Part shown: piece by piece, positions 17,095 to 25,634 of the stretch | How the letters are laid out: every line of letters starts with the position of its first letter | Numbering within the stretch: position 1 is the first letter of the stretch | NCBI RefSeq assembly: GCF_024055715.1 | Contig: NZ_JAMXMV010000001.1 | Location: 310,001 to 374,000, forward strand | Source: Actinoallomurus soli | Lineage (GTDB): Bacteria; Actinomycetota; Actinomycetes; Streptosporangiales; Streptosporangiaceae | DNA: 64,000 bases | Direction: 5' to 3' | Position numbers and translations under genes: made by a program | The notes under the pieces: generated by a model | The model's database searches: none | What the model was told of the DNA's origin: nothing | Seen by the model: only the letters and a program-made list of their open reading frames with translations

Positions 17095-18692
17095 GCCAGG
17101 ACCTCACGGGCCTGGTCCACCGTGAGGACCGGCGCCGGAGCGAGGATCTTGCCGACCTGGGGGGCGAACGCCGGCGAGGACACCACCACCTCGGCGGTCG
17201 GCCCGTCGGCGACGATCTCGCCCTCGGCGACGACCACGGTGCGGGTCGCGACCTCGGCGACCAGTTCGACGTCGTGGGTGGCCAGGACGAGCGCGTGCCC
17301 GTCGGCGGCCAGGTCACGGACGATCTCCACCAGGCGTTCCTTGGCGGTGTAGTCGAGGCCGCGCGTCGGCTCGTCCAGCAGGACCAGCGGCGGCCGTCCG
17401 GTCAGGATCACGGCCAGCGCGAGGGACAGCCGCTGCCCCTCCGACAGGTCGCGCGGATGCAGGGCGTCGTCGACGCCGGGCGCGAGGCGCTCGAACAGGG
17501 AGCGGCAGGCTCCGCGCTCCGCCGCCATGTCGCGGTCCGCGGCGGCGCACTCGGCCGCGACCGTCTCGGCGTACAGCAGGTCGGCCGCGTCCTGCGGGAC
17601 CAGGCCGGCGTTCCGGACCATGACGCGCGGCGGCGTCTCGTGCGGCGCCGCGTCGCCGACCCGCACCCGCCCGCCCGCCGGGCGCACGAGGCCGACCAGG
17701 GCGCGCAGCAGCGAGGACTTCCCGGCGCCGTTCCGTCCCATCAGCGCGATCACCTCACCGGAGGCGACGGACAGGTCGACGCCGCGCAGCGCCGGCACCG
17801 GGCCGTACCGGACCTCCAGGCCGCGTACGGACGCGAGCGTCCGCCCGTCGCCGTTCACCGAGGGCGGAGCGGGCGGCGGAGCCACGGCGAGGCGCTCGCG
17901 CAGGGGAGCGGCGGCGCGCCGGGCGTCCCGTACGGACAGGGGCAGCGGCGACCAGCCCGCCAGCCGCCCCAGCCGGACCACGGGCGGCGCCACCGGCGAG
18001 TCCGCCATGATCGCGCCGGTCGGGCCGTACGCGGGCGGCCGCCCGTCGCCGGGCAGCAGCACCATCGTGTCGGCCAGGTGGACGACCCGTTCGAGGCGGT
18101 GCTCGGCGAGGACCACGGTGAGGCCGAGGTCGTGCACGAGCCGCTGCAGCGTGGCCAGGACGTCCTCCGCCCCGACCGGGTCCAGCGCGGACGTCGGCTC
18201 GTCGAGCACGAGGACCTTCGGGTGCGTGGTCAGCACCGAGCCGATCGCGACCCGCTGCGCCTGCCCGCCGGACAGCGTGCCGAGCGGCCGGTCCCGCAAC
18301 CCGGCCAGGCCGAGCAGGTCCAGGGTCTCCTCGACGCGCCGTCGCATGACGTCCGGCGGGACTCCCAGGGACTCCATGCCGTACGCCAGCTCCTCCTCGA
18401 CCACGTCGGAGACGAACCCGGCCCGCGGGTCCTGGCCGACGTAGCCGACGACGTCGGCGAGCTCACGCGGCGGATGATCGCGGGTGTCCCGGCCGGCGAC
18501 GGTCACCCGGCCGGACAGCACGCCGCCGGTGAAGTGGGGGACCAGGCCGTTCACCGCGCGCAGCAGCGTGGACTTGCCCGTGCCGGTACGCCCGGCGACC
18601 AGGCACAGCTCCCCCTCCTCGATCTCCAGGTCGACGTCCGTGAGCACCGGCGTCCCGCCGTAGCGGAAGCCGACCCGCTCGAAACGGATCAT
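17091..18692 (-). CDS. Fused ECF ATPase (EcfA-EcfA')
   Basis: The 533-residue protein contains two ABC ATPase domains. The first (1-250) has AGRTGTGKSTLLR, LSGGQAQRV and VLVLDEPTSALD. The second (about 285-510) has MGRNGAGKSSLLR, a weaker signature DLSEGQRLSLAL and LVLLDEPTRGLD. A single chain supplies both ECF ATPases. The ATG at 18692 overlaps the EcfT stop by 4 bases; longer open frames upstream are inside ecfT. Confidence 0.93.
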   Translation of the reverse strand: MIRFERVGFRYGGTPVLTDVDLEIEEGELCLVAGRTGTGKSTLLRAVNGLVPHFTGGVLSGRVTVAGRDTRDHPPRELADVVGYVGQDPRAGFVSDVVEEELAYGMESLGVPPDVMRRRVEETLDLLGLAGLRDRPLGTLSGGQAQRVAIGSVLTTHPKVLVLDEPTSALDPVGAEDVLATLQRLVHDLGLTVVLAEHRLERVVHLADTMVLLPGDGRPPAYGPTGAIMADSPVAPPVVRLGRLAGWSPLPLSVRDARRAAAPLRERLAVAPPPAPPSVNGDGRTLASVRGLEVRYGPVPALRGVDLSVASGEVIALMGRNGAGKSSLLRALVGLVRPAGGRVRVGDAAPHETPPRVMVRNAGLVPQDAADLLYAETVAAECAAADRDMAAERGACRSLFERLAPGVDDALHPRDLSEGQRLSLALAVILTGRPPLVLLDEPTRGLDYTAKERLVEIVRDLAADGHALVLATHDVELVAEVATRTVVVAEGEIVADGPTAEVVVSSPAFAPQVGKILAPAPVLTVDQAREVLA

Positions 18693-19741
18693 GTCCGGAT
18701 CCTCCGGAGGAGCGCCGGGGCGAGGGCGAGCAACACGCCGGCGGCCGGGAGCGCCGGCAGGCCCGGGGCGGACCCCGGCACGGGCCGCAGGCCCTCGGTG
18801 CCGGCGAGACCGGCGGCGGTCATCGCGGCGGCGGCCAGCACGCCCGATCCGCCCGTGACCCACTCCGGCAGCGCCCACGGATCCGGGCGGTACCGGGTCC
18901 GGGGGGAGCGGCGCCCCCCGAGCCACAGGCCGGCGGCGGCGCAGACCGACCCCGCGAGCAGCATCGGCGTCCCGAGCGCCGCCGGCGCCTGCCCGTCGAG
19001 AAGCCCGTACAGCCCGGCGCACACCGCGAGGAGCCCGCCGAGGACCAGGGCCGCGGTGGCGCGTCGCCGCGTGCGGGGTACGGCCGCGGTACGGCCGTAC
19101 CCGCGCGCGTCCATCGCGGCGGCCAACTGCACCGACCGGTCCAGCGCCCCCTCGAGCACCGGCATGGCGAGCCGCCGCAGGGACCGGATCCCCCGGTCGG
19201 CGCGGCCGCGCAGGCGCTGCGCGTCGCGGACCCGCCGGACGTGCGCGACCGCCTGCGGTGCGAACGTCATCGCCACGACGACCGCGACGCCCACCTCGTA
19301 CAGCGCCCCGGGCACCGACTTGAGCAGCCGGCTCGGCGCGGCCAGCGCGTTCGCCGCGCCGACGCAGACGAGGACGGTGGCGAGCCGCAGCGCGTCGTAC
19401 CCGGCGACGGCCAGGCCCTCGGCGGTCACCGGCCCGCCGACCCGCAGCCCCGCCATCCAGGACGGCAGGGTCACCGACGGCAGCGTGACCAGCGTGGTGC
19501 CCGGCGCCTGCGCCGCGAACACCGCCCCGAACACCAGCCGCACCACGACCACGAAGAGACCGATCCGCAGGAACATCCCGTACGCCCGCGCCCAGGGGTC
19601 GTCGGTCCGGCGCACCGCGACGACCGTCCCGGTCACCGCCCCGACCAGCAGGAGGAGCAGCGGGTCGGTCGTCCGCGTGGCCGCCGTCGCGAGCCCCAGC
19701 GCCCACAGCCACCAGGCCCCGGGATGCAGCCGTCGGTTCAC
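18689..19741 (-). CDS. ECF transporter transmembrane protein EcfT
   Basis: The 350-residue membrane protein has several hydrophobic segments and the coupling-helix region QRLRGRADRG and MDARGYGRT, the two Ala-Arg-Gly-type motifs that contact the ATPases. The GTG at 19741 overlaps the stop of the upstream mini-ORF (GTGA) and has AAGGAGG within the repeat as its ribosome binding site. Confidence 0.9.
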   Translation of the reverse strand: MNRRLHPGAWWLWALGLATAATRTTDPLLLLLVGAVTGTVVAVRRTDDPWARAYGMFLRIGLFVVVVRLVFGAVFAAQAPGTTLVTLPSVTLPSWMAGLRVGGPVTAEGLAVAGYDALRLATVLVCVGAANALAAPSRLLKSVPGALYEVGVAVVVAMTFAPQAVAHVRRVRDAQRLRGRADRGIRSLRRLAMPVLEGALDRSVQLAAAMDARGYGRTAAVPRTRRRATAALVLGGLLAVCAGLYGLLDGQAPAALGTPMLLAGSVCAAAGLWLGGRRSPRTRYRPDPWALPEWVTGGSGVLAAAAMTAAGLAGTEGLRPVPGSAPGLPALPAAGVLLALAPALLRRIRT

Positions 19742-19809
19742 GCGTCCTCCTTCGTCGGAGGAGTGACCAGAGGTGCTGCGTTCTTGGTTCGCTCGCTGCG
19801 CTCGCTCAT
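19738..19809 (-). CDS. Mini-ORF 2 before ecfT (23 aa, identical to mini-ORF 1)
   Basis: It starts MSERSERTKN and ends TPPTKEDA. Its ATG overlaps the TGA of mini-ORF 1 and its TGA overlaps the GTG of ecfT. The preceding copy supplies AAGGAGG at a good distance. Whether the peptide matters or only translational coupling is selected is not known. Confidence 0.55.
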   Translation of the reverse strand: MSERSERTKNAAPLVTPPTKEDA

Positions 19810-19877
19810 GCGTCCTCCTTCGTCGGAGGAGTGACCAGAGGCGCGGCGTTCTTGGTTCGCTCGCTGCGCTCGCTCAT
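19742..19877 (-). repeat. 68-bp tandem duplication carrying mini-ORFs and Shine-Dalgarno sites
   Basis: Two head-to-tail copies (19742-19809 and 19810-19877) differ at only two positions. Read on the minus strand, each starts with ATGAGCGAGCGCAGCGAGCG and ends with AAGGAGGACGC just before the next ATG or GTG. Both differences are synonymous in the Ala-Ala codons of the encoded peptide. Confidence 0.95.
19806..19877 (-). CDS. Mini-ORF 1 after the SCO2322-family gene (23 aa)
   Basis: It encodes the same 23-residue peptide as mini-ORF 2, with GCC GCG in place of GCA GCA. Its ATG overlaps the TGA of the upstream gene (ATGA), so ribosomes finishing that gene could restart here. Confidence 0.55.
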   Translation of the reverse strand: MSERSERTKNAAPLVTPPTKEDA

Positions 19878-20533
19878 CGGCGCGACCGGCGGGCCGCGAC
19901 GAGACCGCCGCCCGCGGCGACGACCACGATCAGGCCGATCCCGGCGTACAACCCGACCGGCGTCCCGGAGTCCTTCTTCTTCTCGGCGGTCGTCTTCGCG
20001 GCCGCGGTCGCCGTCGGGGACGGGGCGATCGGTATGCCGCAGGTGCCGAAGGAGTCGATGGCGCAGATCAGGCCGCTCTTGTCCGCCTGCGGGCTGCCCG
20101 CCGCCGCGAGGACGTCGGAGCCGGTGGCGTTCTCCGGAACGGTCGCGCAGTACCGCTTGGAAGCGCGCGGCACCTGGCCCTTCGGGGCGTCGCCCGCCTC
20201 GCCGTAGTCGATGACGACGGCGACGCGCTTCCTGCCCGCCGGGGTGCCGCTCCCGGGCCCGCAGATCGTGGCGAAGTCCGGCTTGTCGCGGGGCGGGGTC
20301 CCGGTGTTCCCGCTCGACTTCGCGAACCGCCATCCCTCGACCGCGCCGTCCTTGGGATGGGCCTGGGCCGGGCCCGTGCTCGCGAAGGCCCATGTGCCGC
20401 CCTTGGCCTGCCAGTATCCCCAGAACGCCACGCCGTCGGCGTGCGCCTCGGACATGGGCGCGAACACCAGGGCGGAGGCGAGGAGGCCCGCCCCGATCTT
20501 CGTGGCGGGGCGAGCGGCTGCGATCTTCGGCAT
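19874..20533 (-). CDS. SCO2322-family exported protein
   Basis: The 219-residue protein has a signal peptide (about 1-32, ending EAHADG), an extracellular domain starting VAFWGYWQAKGGTWAFASTGPA, and a C-terminal transmembrane helix followed by AARRSRR. This family is found next to ECF transport genes in Streptomyces. A surface role in corrinoid capture or presentation is an inference from context. The start is backed by AGAAAGG and lies directly downstream of the riboswitch. Confidence 0.85.
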   Translation of the reverse strand: MPKIAAARPATKIGAGLLASALVFAPMSEAHADGVAFWGYWQAKGGTWAFASTGPAQAHPKDGAVEGWRFAKSSGNTGTPPRDKPDFATICGPGSGTPAGRKRVAVVIDYGEAGDAPKGQVPRASKRYCATVPENATGSDVLAAAGSPQADKSGLICAIDSFGTCGIPIAPSPTATAAAKTTAEKKKDSGTPVGLYAGIGLIVVVAAGGGLVAARRSRR

Positions 20534-20614
20534 GGGCGCCTTTCTGGGGGCAGGGCGGTCCCCGGTGAAGCGGGCGCACCGAATGCCGCACGCGCCCGGA
20601 CTCCATCCGCAGAC

Positions 20615-20775
20615 CACGACGGAACGACGGAGCCGCTCGCGCCGGCGCGGGCATTCCGGCTCGCCGCCGGGCGGGACGCCCGTACGGCCTACGGTTGCGG
20701 GTCAGCGCCGGACTTGGACCGGCTTCCCCCGCGACGGCGCGTGTGCTGCTGCCGATGAGTTGACCACGGGGCGGT
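20615..20775 (-). promoter_or_regulatory. Cobalamin riboswitch
   Basis: On the minus strand the core GGGGAAGCCGGTCCAAGTCC is followed by GGCGCTGACCCGCAACCGTA, the hallmark of B12 riboswitches. A variant B12 box (GAGCCGGAATGCCCGCGCC) follows near 20655. It precedes the SCO2322-ECF-CobU-CobS operon, so uptake should fall when adenosylcobalamin is ample. The outer limits are approximate. A possible TTGACG -35 lies at 20782-20787. Confidence 0.88.
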
Positions 20776-20916
20776 GAACGGCGTCAAAACGGCCGGTCCC
20801 GGTAACCTGCGGATCATGAGGCGGGTCCGAGCGCGACGCCGACCTCGGAGGTCGCCGCGGCCCGTGGCGGGGGCGGCCCGACGAGCCGGACGATCCGGAC
20901 GGGAATGAGGAGAGCG

Positions 20917-21129
20917 ATGCCCTGGAGCTGGCGGTACGAGAAGTCCGACGGGACGCCGGTGGAGGCCCCCGGCTTCGGCGAGGAGACCTGGACCACCCAG
21001 GCCGACGCGGAGTCCTGGGTGGGGGAGAACTGGCGCGGCCTCCTGGAGGCCGGCGTCGACCAGGTGTCCCTCCTGGAGGACGGGCGGGTGGAGTACGGCC
21101 CGATGAGCCTTCACCCCGAGGCCGGCTGA
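20917..21129 (+). CDS. Conserved small actinobacterial protein
   Basis: The 70-residue protein begins MPWSWRYEKSDGTPV and contains QADAESWVGENWRGLLEAGVDQVSL, a pattern common in small actinobacterial proteins of unknown function. It has no membrane segment or signal peptide. The ATG at 20917 follows AGGAG; an in-frame ATG at 20905 is less likely. It is divergent from the cobalamin operon. Confidence 0.75.
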   Translation: MPWSWRYEKSDGTPVEAPGFGEETWTTQADAESWVGENWRGLLEAGVDQVSLLEDGRVEYGPMSLHPEAG

Positions 21130-21158
21130 GCGCCGAGCCGGCGCGCGGGCGGCGGATT

Positions 21159-21190
21159 CCGCCGGGCTCCCGGTCAGGGAGGCCCGGCGG
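21159..21190. terminator. Hairpin between convergent small gene and aldo/keto reductase
   Basis: CCGCCGGGC-TCCC pairs with GGGA-G-GCCCGGCGG around GGTCA, with one bulged base. Confidence 0.75.
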
Positions 21191-21200
21191 ACGCCGGCGC

Positions 21201-22202
21201 CTACGGGCGGTGCGACGGGCTGACGGTCTTGGCCGGGTCGCGCTCGACGACCGGCGCGAGGATCTCGTCGACGCGCTGCAGCAGGTCGGCCTCGAGCTTG
21301 ACGCCGGCGGCCTTTACGTTGTCCCGCACCTGTTCCGGGCGGGTGGCGCCGATGATCGCCGAGGAGACGTTGGGGTTCTGCAGGACCCAGGCGACGGCGA
21401 GCTGCGCCATCGACAGGCCCGCCTCCTCGGCGAGCGGCTTGAGCCGCTGCACGCGGGTCAGCACCTCGTCGTCCAGGAGCCGCTGGATGAACGCGGCGCC
21501 GCTCTTCTCGTCGGTGGCGCGTGAGCCCGCGGGCGGAGCGGCGCCCGGCTCGTACTTGCCGGTCAGCACGCCCTGGGCGATCGGCGACCAGACGATCTGC
21601 CCGACGCCCTCCTTCTCGCACAGCGGCACGACCTCGGACTCGATGACCCGCCACAGCATGTTGTACTGCGGCTGGTTCGAGACGATCCGGTCCAGGCCCA
21701 TCTCGTCGGCGATCTTCAGCGCCCGGGCGATCTCCTCGGCGCGCCACTCCGACACGCCGATGTAGAGCACCTTGCCCTGGCGTACGAGATCGTCGAACGC
21801 CTTGAGGGTCTCCTCGAGCGGGGTCTCGTGGTCGAACCGGTGCGCCTGGTACAGGTCGACGTAGTCGGTCTGCAGGCGGCGCAGCGAGCCGTGGATCGAC
21901 TCGAAGATGTGCTTGCGGGACAGGCCGCGGTCGTTGGGACCGGAGCCGGTGGGCCAGTAGACCTTGGTGAAGATCTCCAGCGACTCCCGGCGCTGTCCCT
22001 TCAGGGCGCGGCCCAGGACCTCCTCCGCGCGGGTGCCGGCGTAGACGTCCGCCGTGTCGAAGGTGGTGACGCCCTCCTCGAGGGCGGCCTGGACGCACGC
22101 CTTGGCGGCGTCCTCCTCCACCTGGGAGCCGTGCGTGATCCAGTTGCCGTACGAGATTTCGCTGACCATGAGGCCGCTTCGGCCCAAATGACGGAACTCC
22201 AT
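21201..22202 (-). CDS. Aldo/keto reductase
   Basis: This 333-residue TIM-barrel NADPH oxidoreductase resembles the Kv-beta/YghZ group. It begins MEFRHLGRSGLMVSEISYGNW. The catalytic Asp and Tyr lie in TFDTADVYAGTRAEEVLG, Lys in FTKVYW, and His in LYQAHRFDHETPLEETL. The coenzyme site IIGATRPEQVRDN is near the C terminus. The substrate is unknown. Confidence 0.9.
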   Translation of the reverse strand: MEFRHLGRSGLMVSEISYGNWITHGSQVEEDAAKACVQAALEEGVTTFDTADVYAGTRAEEVLGRALKGQRRESLEIFTKVYWPTGSGPNDRGLSRKHIFESIHGSLRRLQTDYVDLYQAHRFDHETPLEETLKAFDDLVRQGKVLYIGVSEWRAEEIARALKIADEMGLDRIVSNQPQYNMLWRVIESEVVPLCEKEGVGQIVWSPIAQGVLTGKYEPGAAPPAGSRATDEKSGAAFIQRLLDDEVLTRVQRLKPLAEEAGLSMAQLAVAWVLQNPNVSSAIIGATRPEQVRDNVKAAGVKLEADLLQRVDEILAPVVERDPAKTVSPSHRP

Positions 22203-22226
22203 GCTCGGAACCCTAAGCGGCGGAGG

Positions 22227-22814
22227 TCAGACCTGGTCCTTTTGACCCGGCTTGAGGCGCGGCTGCGGCATGCGGAACCGGCGGATCTGCATCGACCGGG
22301 TCGCGGTGTAGAAGCCGATGCCGCGGAGGTTGTCGTCGGGGAAGCGCTCCTGGGCGAGCTTCTTCACCCGCCTGCCCAGGTAGATCGACTCGCCGATGAT
22401 CAGGACGAGCATGACCGGCCAGCCGAACTGGTAGACGTACGCCTTGACGGTCATCGGCGCGACCATCGCCAGCAGCAGGATCAGCAGGGTGAGGTACATG
22501 AAGTACTCGCCGAACGTGCGCCGGGAGTCGACGAAGTCGCGGGCGAGCCGGCGGCCCGGCCCCTGGTCGCGTTTGGGCAGGTAGCGGTCGTCGCCGCGGG
22601 CCATGCCCTCCTTGACCTTCTGGCGGTCACGGGCCTGGCGCTCGCGGGCCTGCGCATAGGCCTCCTTGCGCGTCTTGGGCGCGGTGATCGGCTGGCGGTT
22701 GCGCCTCTCCGCCTCGCGGCGCTTGGGCGTGGGGCGGCCCTTCCCTCCCGGTTTGACGATCTCCGGGGTGGCTTCGGGCTCCTGCGTGGCGGTATCGGTA
22801 CGGCGTCGGAACAC
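22227..22814 (-). CDS. DUF3043 membrane protein
   Basis: The 195-residue protein has a long basic N-terminal region (RRREAERRNR-type, PKTRKEAYAQARERQARDRQK), two transmembrane segments (about 103-123 and 129-147), and a basic tail RRFRMPQPRLKPG. The GTG at 22814 gives the usual VFRRR start; the longer frame adds residues not seen in the family. Function is unknown. Confidence 0.85.
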   Translation of the reverse strand: MFRRRTDTATQEPEATPEIVKPGGKGRPTPKRREAERRNRQPITAPKTRKEAYAQARERQARDRQKVKEGMARGDDRYLPKRDQGPGRRLARDFVDSRRTFGEYFMYLTLLILLLAMVAPMTVKAYVYQFGWPVMLVLIIGESIYLGRRVKKLAQERFPDDNLRGIGFYTATRSMQIRRFRMPQPRLKPGQKDQV

Positions 22815-22849
22815 GCAGATCAGCCTACCGGCGCTCGCGGCGAACATAA

Positions 22850-22878
22850 TGACTGTCTTGGACGTTAACGCGTAGGGT
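22850..22878 (+). promoter_or_regulatory. Possible promoter of the psp operon
   Basis: TGACTG at 22850-22855 and TAGGGT at 22873-22878 are 17 bases apart, about 60 bases before pspA. The match to the -35 consensus is only partial. Confidence 0.35.
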
Positions 22879-22936
22879 GGTCAGCGAAACCCCAGCAGCG
22901 TTGTTAGGCACCAGCGGAAGGGACCGGCCACGCGCG

Positions 22937-23752
22937 ATGAGCGTGATGAAGCGTATGTCGATGATCTTCAAGTCCAAGGCCAATAAGGCACTGGATCGGA
23001 TGGAAGATCCTCGCGAGACCCTTGACTATTCCTACCAGCGCCAGCTTGAGATGCTGCAGAAGGTCCGCCGGGGGGTCGCGGACGTCGCGACGTCTCGCAA
23101 GCGACTGGAGCTGCAGATCAACCAGCTCGAGCAGCAGCAGAACAAGCTGACCGAGCAGGGCAAGAAGGCCCTGCAGGTCGGGCGGGAGGACCTCGCCCGC
23201 GAGGCGCTGACCCGCCGGGCGGGTCTGGACAGCCAGCTGAACGACCTGCGCGCGCAGTACCAGCAGCTGCAGGGCGAGGAGGAGAAGCTCACGCTCGCCT
23301 CCCAGCGCCTGCAGGCCAAGGTCGACTCCTTCCGTACGCGCAAGGAGACGATCAAGGCCACCTATACGGCCGCCGAGGCGCAGACCAAGATCAACGAGGC
23401 GTTCTCCGGCATCTCCGAGGAGATGGGCGACGTCGGCCTGGCGATCCAGCGCGCCGAGGAGAAGACCGAGAACATGAAGGCGCGCGCCGGCGCCATCGAC
23501 GAGCTGCTCGCCTCGGGCGCCCTGGAGGACTACTCCGGTCCGCGCGACGACATCCAGGCCGAGCTCGACCGCATGGGCAGCGGCCCGGGCGTCGACCTCG
23601 AGCTCGAGCAGATGAAGGCCGAGCTCGGCATGGGCTCCGCGCCGAAGCAGCTCGACGCCGCGCCGGGCCAGGCGCAGGGCCAGCAGGCCGCCCCCCACCA
23701 GCAGGCCCAGCCGCAGCCCCAGCGGCCGTACCAGCCGGGGGAGGGCCAGTGA
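22937..23752 (+). CDS. pspA: PspA/IM30-family membrane-stress protein
   Basis: This 271-residue, mostly coiled-coil protein has the PspA order: amphipathic N terminus (MSVMKRMSMIFKSKANKAL), the PRETLDYSYQRQ segment, long heptad helices to about residue 215, and a Gln/Pro-rich tail. PspA binds and protects stressed cytoplasmic membrane. It heads an operon with PspAA (4-base overlap), HtpX and PspAB. The start among 22937, 22943 and 22946 is not certain, as no close RBS is seen. Confidence 0.92.
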   Translation: MSVMKRMSMIFKSKANKALDRMEDPRETLDYSYQRQLEMLQKVRRGVADVATSRKRLELQINQLEQQQNKLTEQGKKALQVGREDLAREALTRRAGLDSQLNDLRAQYQQLQGEEEKLTLASQRLQAKVDSFRTRKETIKATYTAAEAQTKINEAFSGISEEMGDVGLAIQRAEEKTENMKARAGAIDELLASGALEDYSGPRDDIQAELDRMGSGPGVDLELEQMKAELGMGSAPKQLDAAPGQAQGQQAAPHQQAQPQPQRPYQPGEGQ

Positions 23753-24027
23753 TCGTCCGGCTGATGGGCGAGGGCCAGCTGAACGTCGCCGACGGCGACC
23801 TGGCCGCCCTGAACGACCTCGACGCCGAGCTCGAGAAGGCCATCGAGTCCGGCGACGAGGAGCAGTTCCGCGGCGCGTTGCACGCGCTGCTCGAGCGGGT
23901 GCGCACGGTGGGCAAGCCACTGCCGCCCGAGGACCTCGAGCCGTCGGACCTGATCCTGCCGCCCGCTGACGCGACGATGGATGAGGTCCGCGCGATGTTG
24001 GGTGACGAAGGACTCATCCCTGACTGA
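23749..24027 (+). CDS. pspAA: PspA-associated protein PspAA
   Basis: This 92-residue acidic cytoplasmic protein begins MIVRLMGEGQLNV and ends MDEVRAMLGDEGLIPD, matching the PspAA domain that accompanies PspA in actinobacteria. The GTG start overlaps the pspA stop (GTGA). The role is inferred from conserved linkage: a partner of PspA in envelope stress. Confidence 0.88.
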   Translation: MIVRLMGEGQLNVADGDLAALNDLDAELEKAIESGDEEQFRGALHALLERVRTVGKPLPPEDLEPSDLILPPADATMDEVRAMLGDEGLIPD

Positions 24028-24096
24028 CCCGTACGGCACAAAGCGGGCCTGTCCGCACGTTCTATCTGAAGAAGCGTCGGACGGGAGGAAGGGGAC

Positions 24097-25026
24097 ATGA
24101 TGGAGCGCTCGCGCTTCGCACCCGACCGAGGGCTCACATCGCGCATGCTGCTGACGATGTTCCTGCTGGGGCTGCTGTACATCGTCTTCGTCGGGTTCTT
24201 CTTCGTGTTCGTGCCACGGCTCTGGCTGGTCGTCCTGGTCATCGCCGTGGCCTTCCTCCTGGCCCAGTACTTCTTCTCCGACCGGCTCGCGCTGTTCGCC
24301 ATGCACGGGCGCGTCGTGTCGGCGGAGGAGGCCCCGGAGCTGCACGGCGTGATCGACCGGATCTGCGCCATGTCCGATATGCCGAAGCCGAAGGTGGCGG
24401 TCGCCGACACCGACGTGCCGAACGCCTTCGCCACCGGACGCAACCAGCAGAACGCCGTGGTCTGCGTCACCACCGGCCTGCTCCGGCGGCTCGACCCCGT
24501 CGAGCTGGAGGCCGTGCTGGCCCACGAGCTGTCCCACGTCGCCCACCGTGACGTCGCGGTGATGACGATCGCGTCGTTCCTCGGCATCCTGGCCGGCCTG
24601 CTCACGCGGTTCGGCCTGGAGTGGGGCCTGTGGGGCGGGTTCAACGACCGCGACCGCAACAACAACGACCAGAGCACCGCGATGGTCCTCCTGGTCGTCA
24701 TCGGCGTCAGCGCCGCGGTCTACGCCATCAGCTTCCTGCTGACCCGCGCCCTGTCGCGCTACCGCGAGCTGTCGGCCGACCGCGCCGCGGCGCTGCTCAC
24801 CGGACGGCCCTCCGCACTGGCGGCCGCGCTCACCAAGGTCACCGGCGAGATGTCCCGCATCCCGACCAAGGACCTGCGGGCCGCCGAGCCGTTCAACGCC
24901 TTCTACTTCGCGCCCGCCTTCAGCAAGGGGATCAGCATCTCGACGCTCTTCTCCACCCACCCGTCGCTGGACCAGCGACTCGAACAGCTCGCCAAGATCT
25001 CCGCCCAGCTCGGCCGGGGAGCCTGA
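24097..25026 (+). CDS. htpX: HtpX-type M48 membrane metalloprotease
   Basis: The 309-residue protease has two N-terminal transmembrane segments (about 18-58), the zinc site HELSHVAHRD with His143, two further transmembrane segments (about 150-170 and 190-212), and the third ligand region SRYRELSADRAAALLTG. It degrades misfolded membrane proteins. The ATG follows GGAGGAAGGGG. Its place between PspAA and PspAB ties it to the same stress response. Confidence 0.93.
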   Translation: MMERSRFAPDRGLTSRMLLTMFLLGLLYIVFVGFFFVFVPRLWLVVLVIAVAFLLAQYFFSDRLALFAMHGRVVSAEEAPELHGVIDRICAMSDMPKPKVAVADTDVPNAFATGRNQQNAVVCVTTGLLRRLDPVELEAVLAHELSHVAHRDVAVMTIASFLGILAGLLTRFGLEWGLWGGFNDRDRNNNDQSTAMVLLVVIGVSAAVYAISFLLTRALSRYRELSADRAAALLTGRPSALAAALTKVTGEMSRIPTKDLRAAEPFNAFYFAPAFSKGISISTLFSTHPSLDQRLEQLAKISAQLGRGA

Positions 25027-25064
25027 CGCGGGCGACACGCCGCTGGTGGACCAGGGAGTCTTAC

Positions 25065-25634
25065 ATGGGGTTCCTCGACACACTGCTGGGCCGGTCGAAG
25101 CCCAAGAAACCCGACCTCGACCGGCTGTTCGCGCTGCCGACCGCGGCCGTGACCCTGGAGGCCGCGGCCGGGCTGACGCCCACGGGCGTGGGCGCCGTCT
25201 GCTTCCGCGCGGCCGAGGGCGCGGCGTTCGCGCAGATCGAGAAGGACGTGCGCGAGCTCCTGGACGCCGGTGAGGGGCCGAAGGTCGAGCTGAGCACCGA
25301 CACGTACGGCTACACCTGGCTGGTCGCCCGGCACCCCGCGACCGACCTCGAAGGCCTCGTCACGGACCTGCACGCGGTCAACGCCGCCCTGGAGTCCGGC
25401 GGATTCGGCCCCCAGCTGCTCTGCTCGCTCGTGGCCTTCACCGGCCCGGACGGCAGGCGCTTCGGCCTCGTCTACCTCTACAAGCGCGGCACCTTCTACC
25501 CCTTCGCCCCGATGCCGGGCGAAAGGCGGGACAACGCTCTGGAACTGCAGGTACGCGGCGCGGTCGGCGCGGACCTGCCCGTCGAGGGCGACCTGAGCCG
25601 GTGGTTCCCGGTATGGGGCGCTCCCGGGCTGTGA
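25065..25634 (+). CDS. pspAB: PspA-associated protein PspAB
   Basis: The 189-residue protein begins MGFLDTLLGRSKPKKPDLDRLFALPTA-like and has CFRAAEGAAF, YGYTWLVARHP and YLYKRGTFYPFAP, matching PspAB. It has no membrane segment. The start has GGGAG upstream. Function is not established beyond linkage with PspA and HtpX. Its stop overlaps the next gene by 4 bases. Confidence 0.88.
   Translation: MGFLDTLLGRSKPKKPDLDRLFALPTAAVTLEAAAGLTPTGVGAVCFRAAEGAAFAQIEKDVRELLDAGEGPKVELSTDTYGYTWLVARHPATDLEGLVTDLHAVNAALESGGFGPQLLCSLVAFTGPDGRRFGLVYLYKRGTFYPFAPMPGERRDNALELQVRGAVGADLPVEGDLSRWFPVWGAPGL

Noticed and set aside
17274-19766. 830-codon plus-strand frame opposite the ECF genes
   Set aside because: High GC leaves few stops on the opposite strand; ABC and EcfT motifs on the minus strand explain the region.
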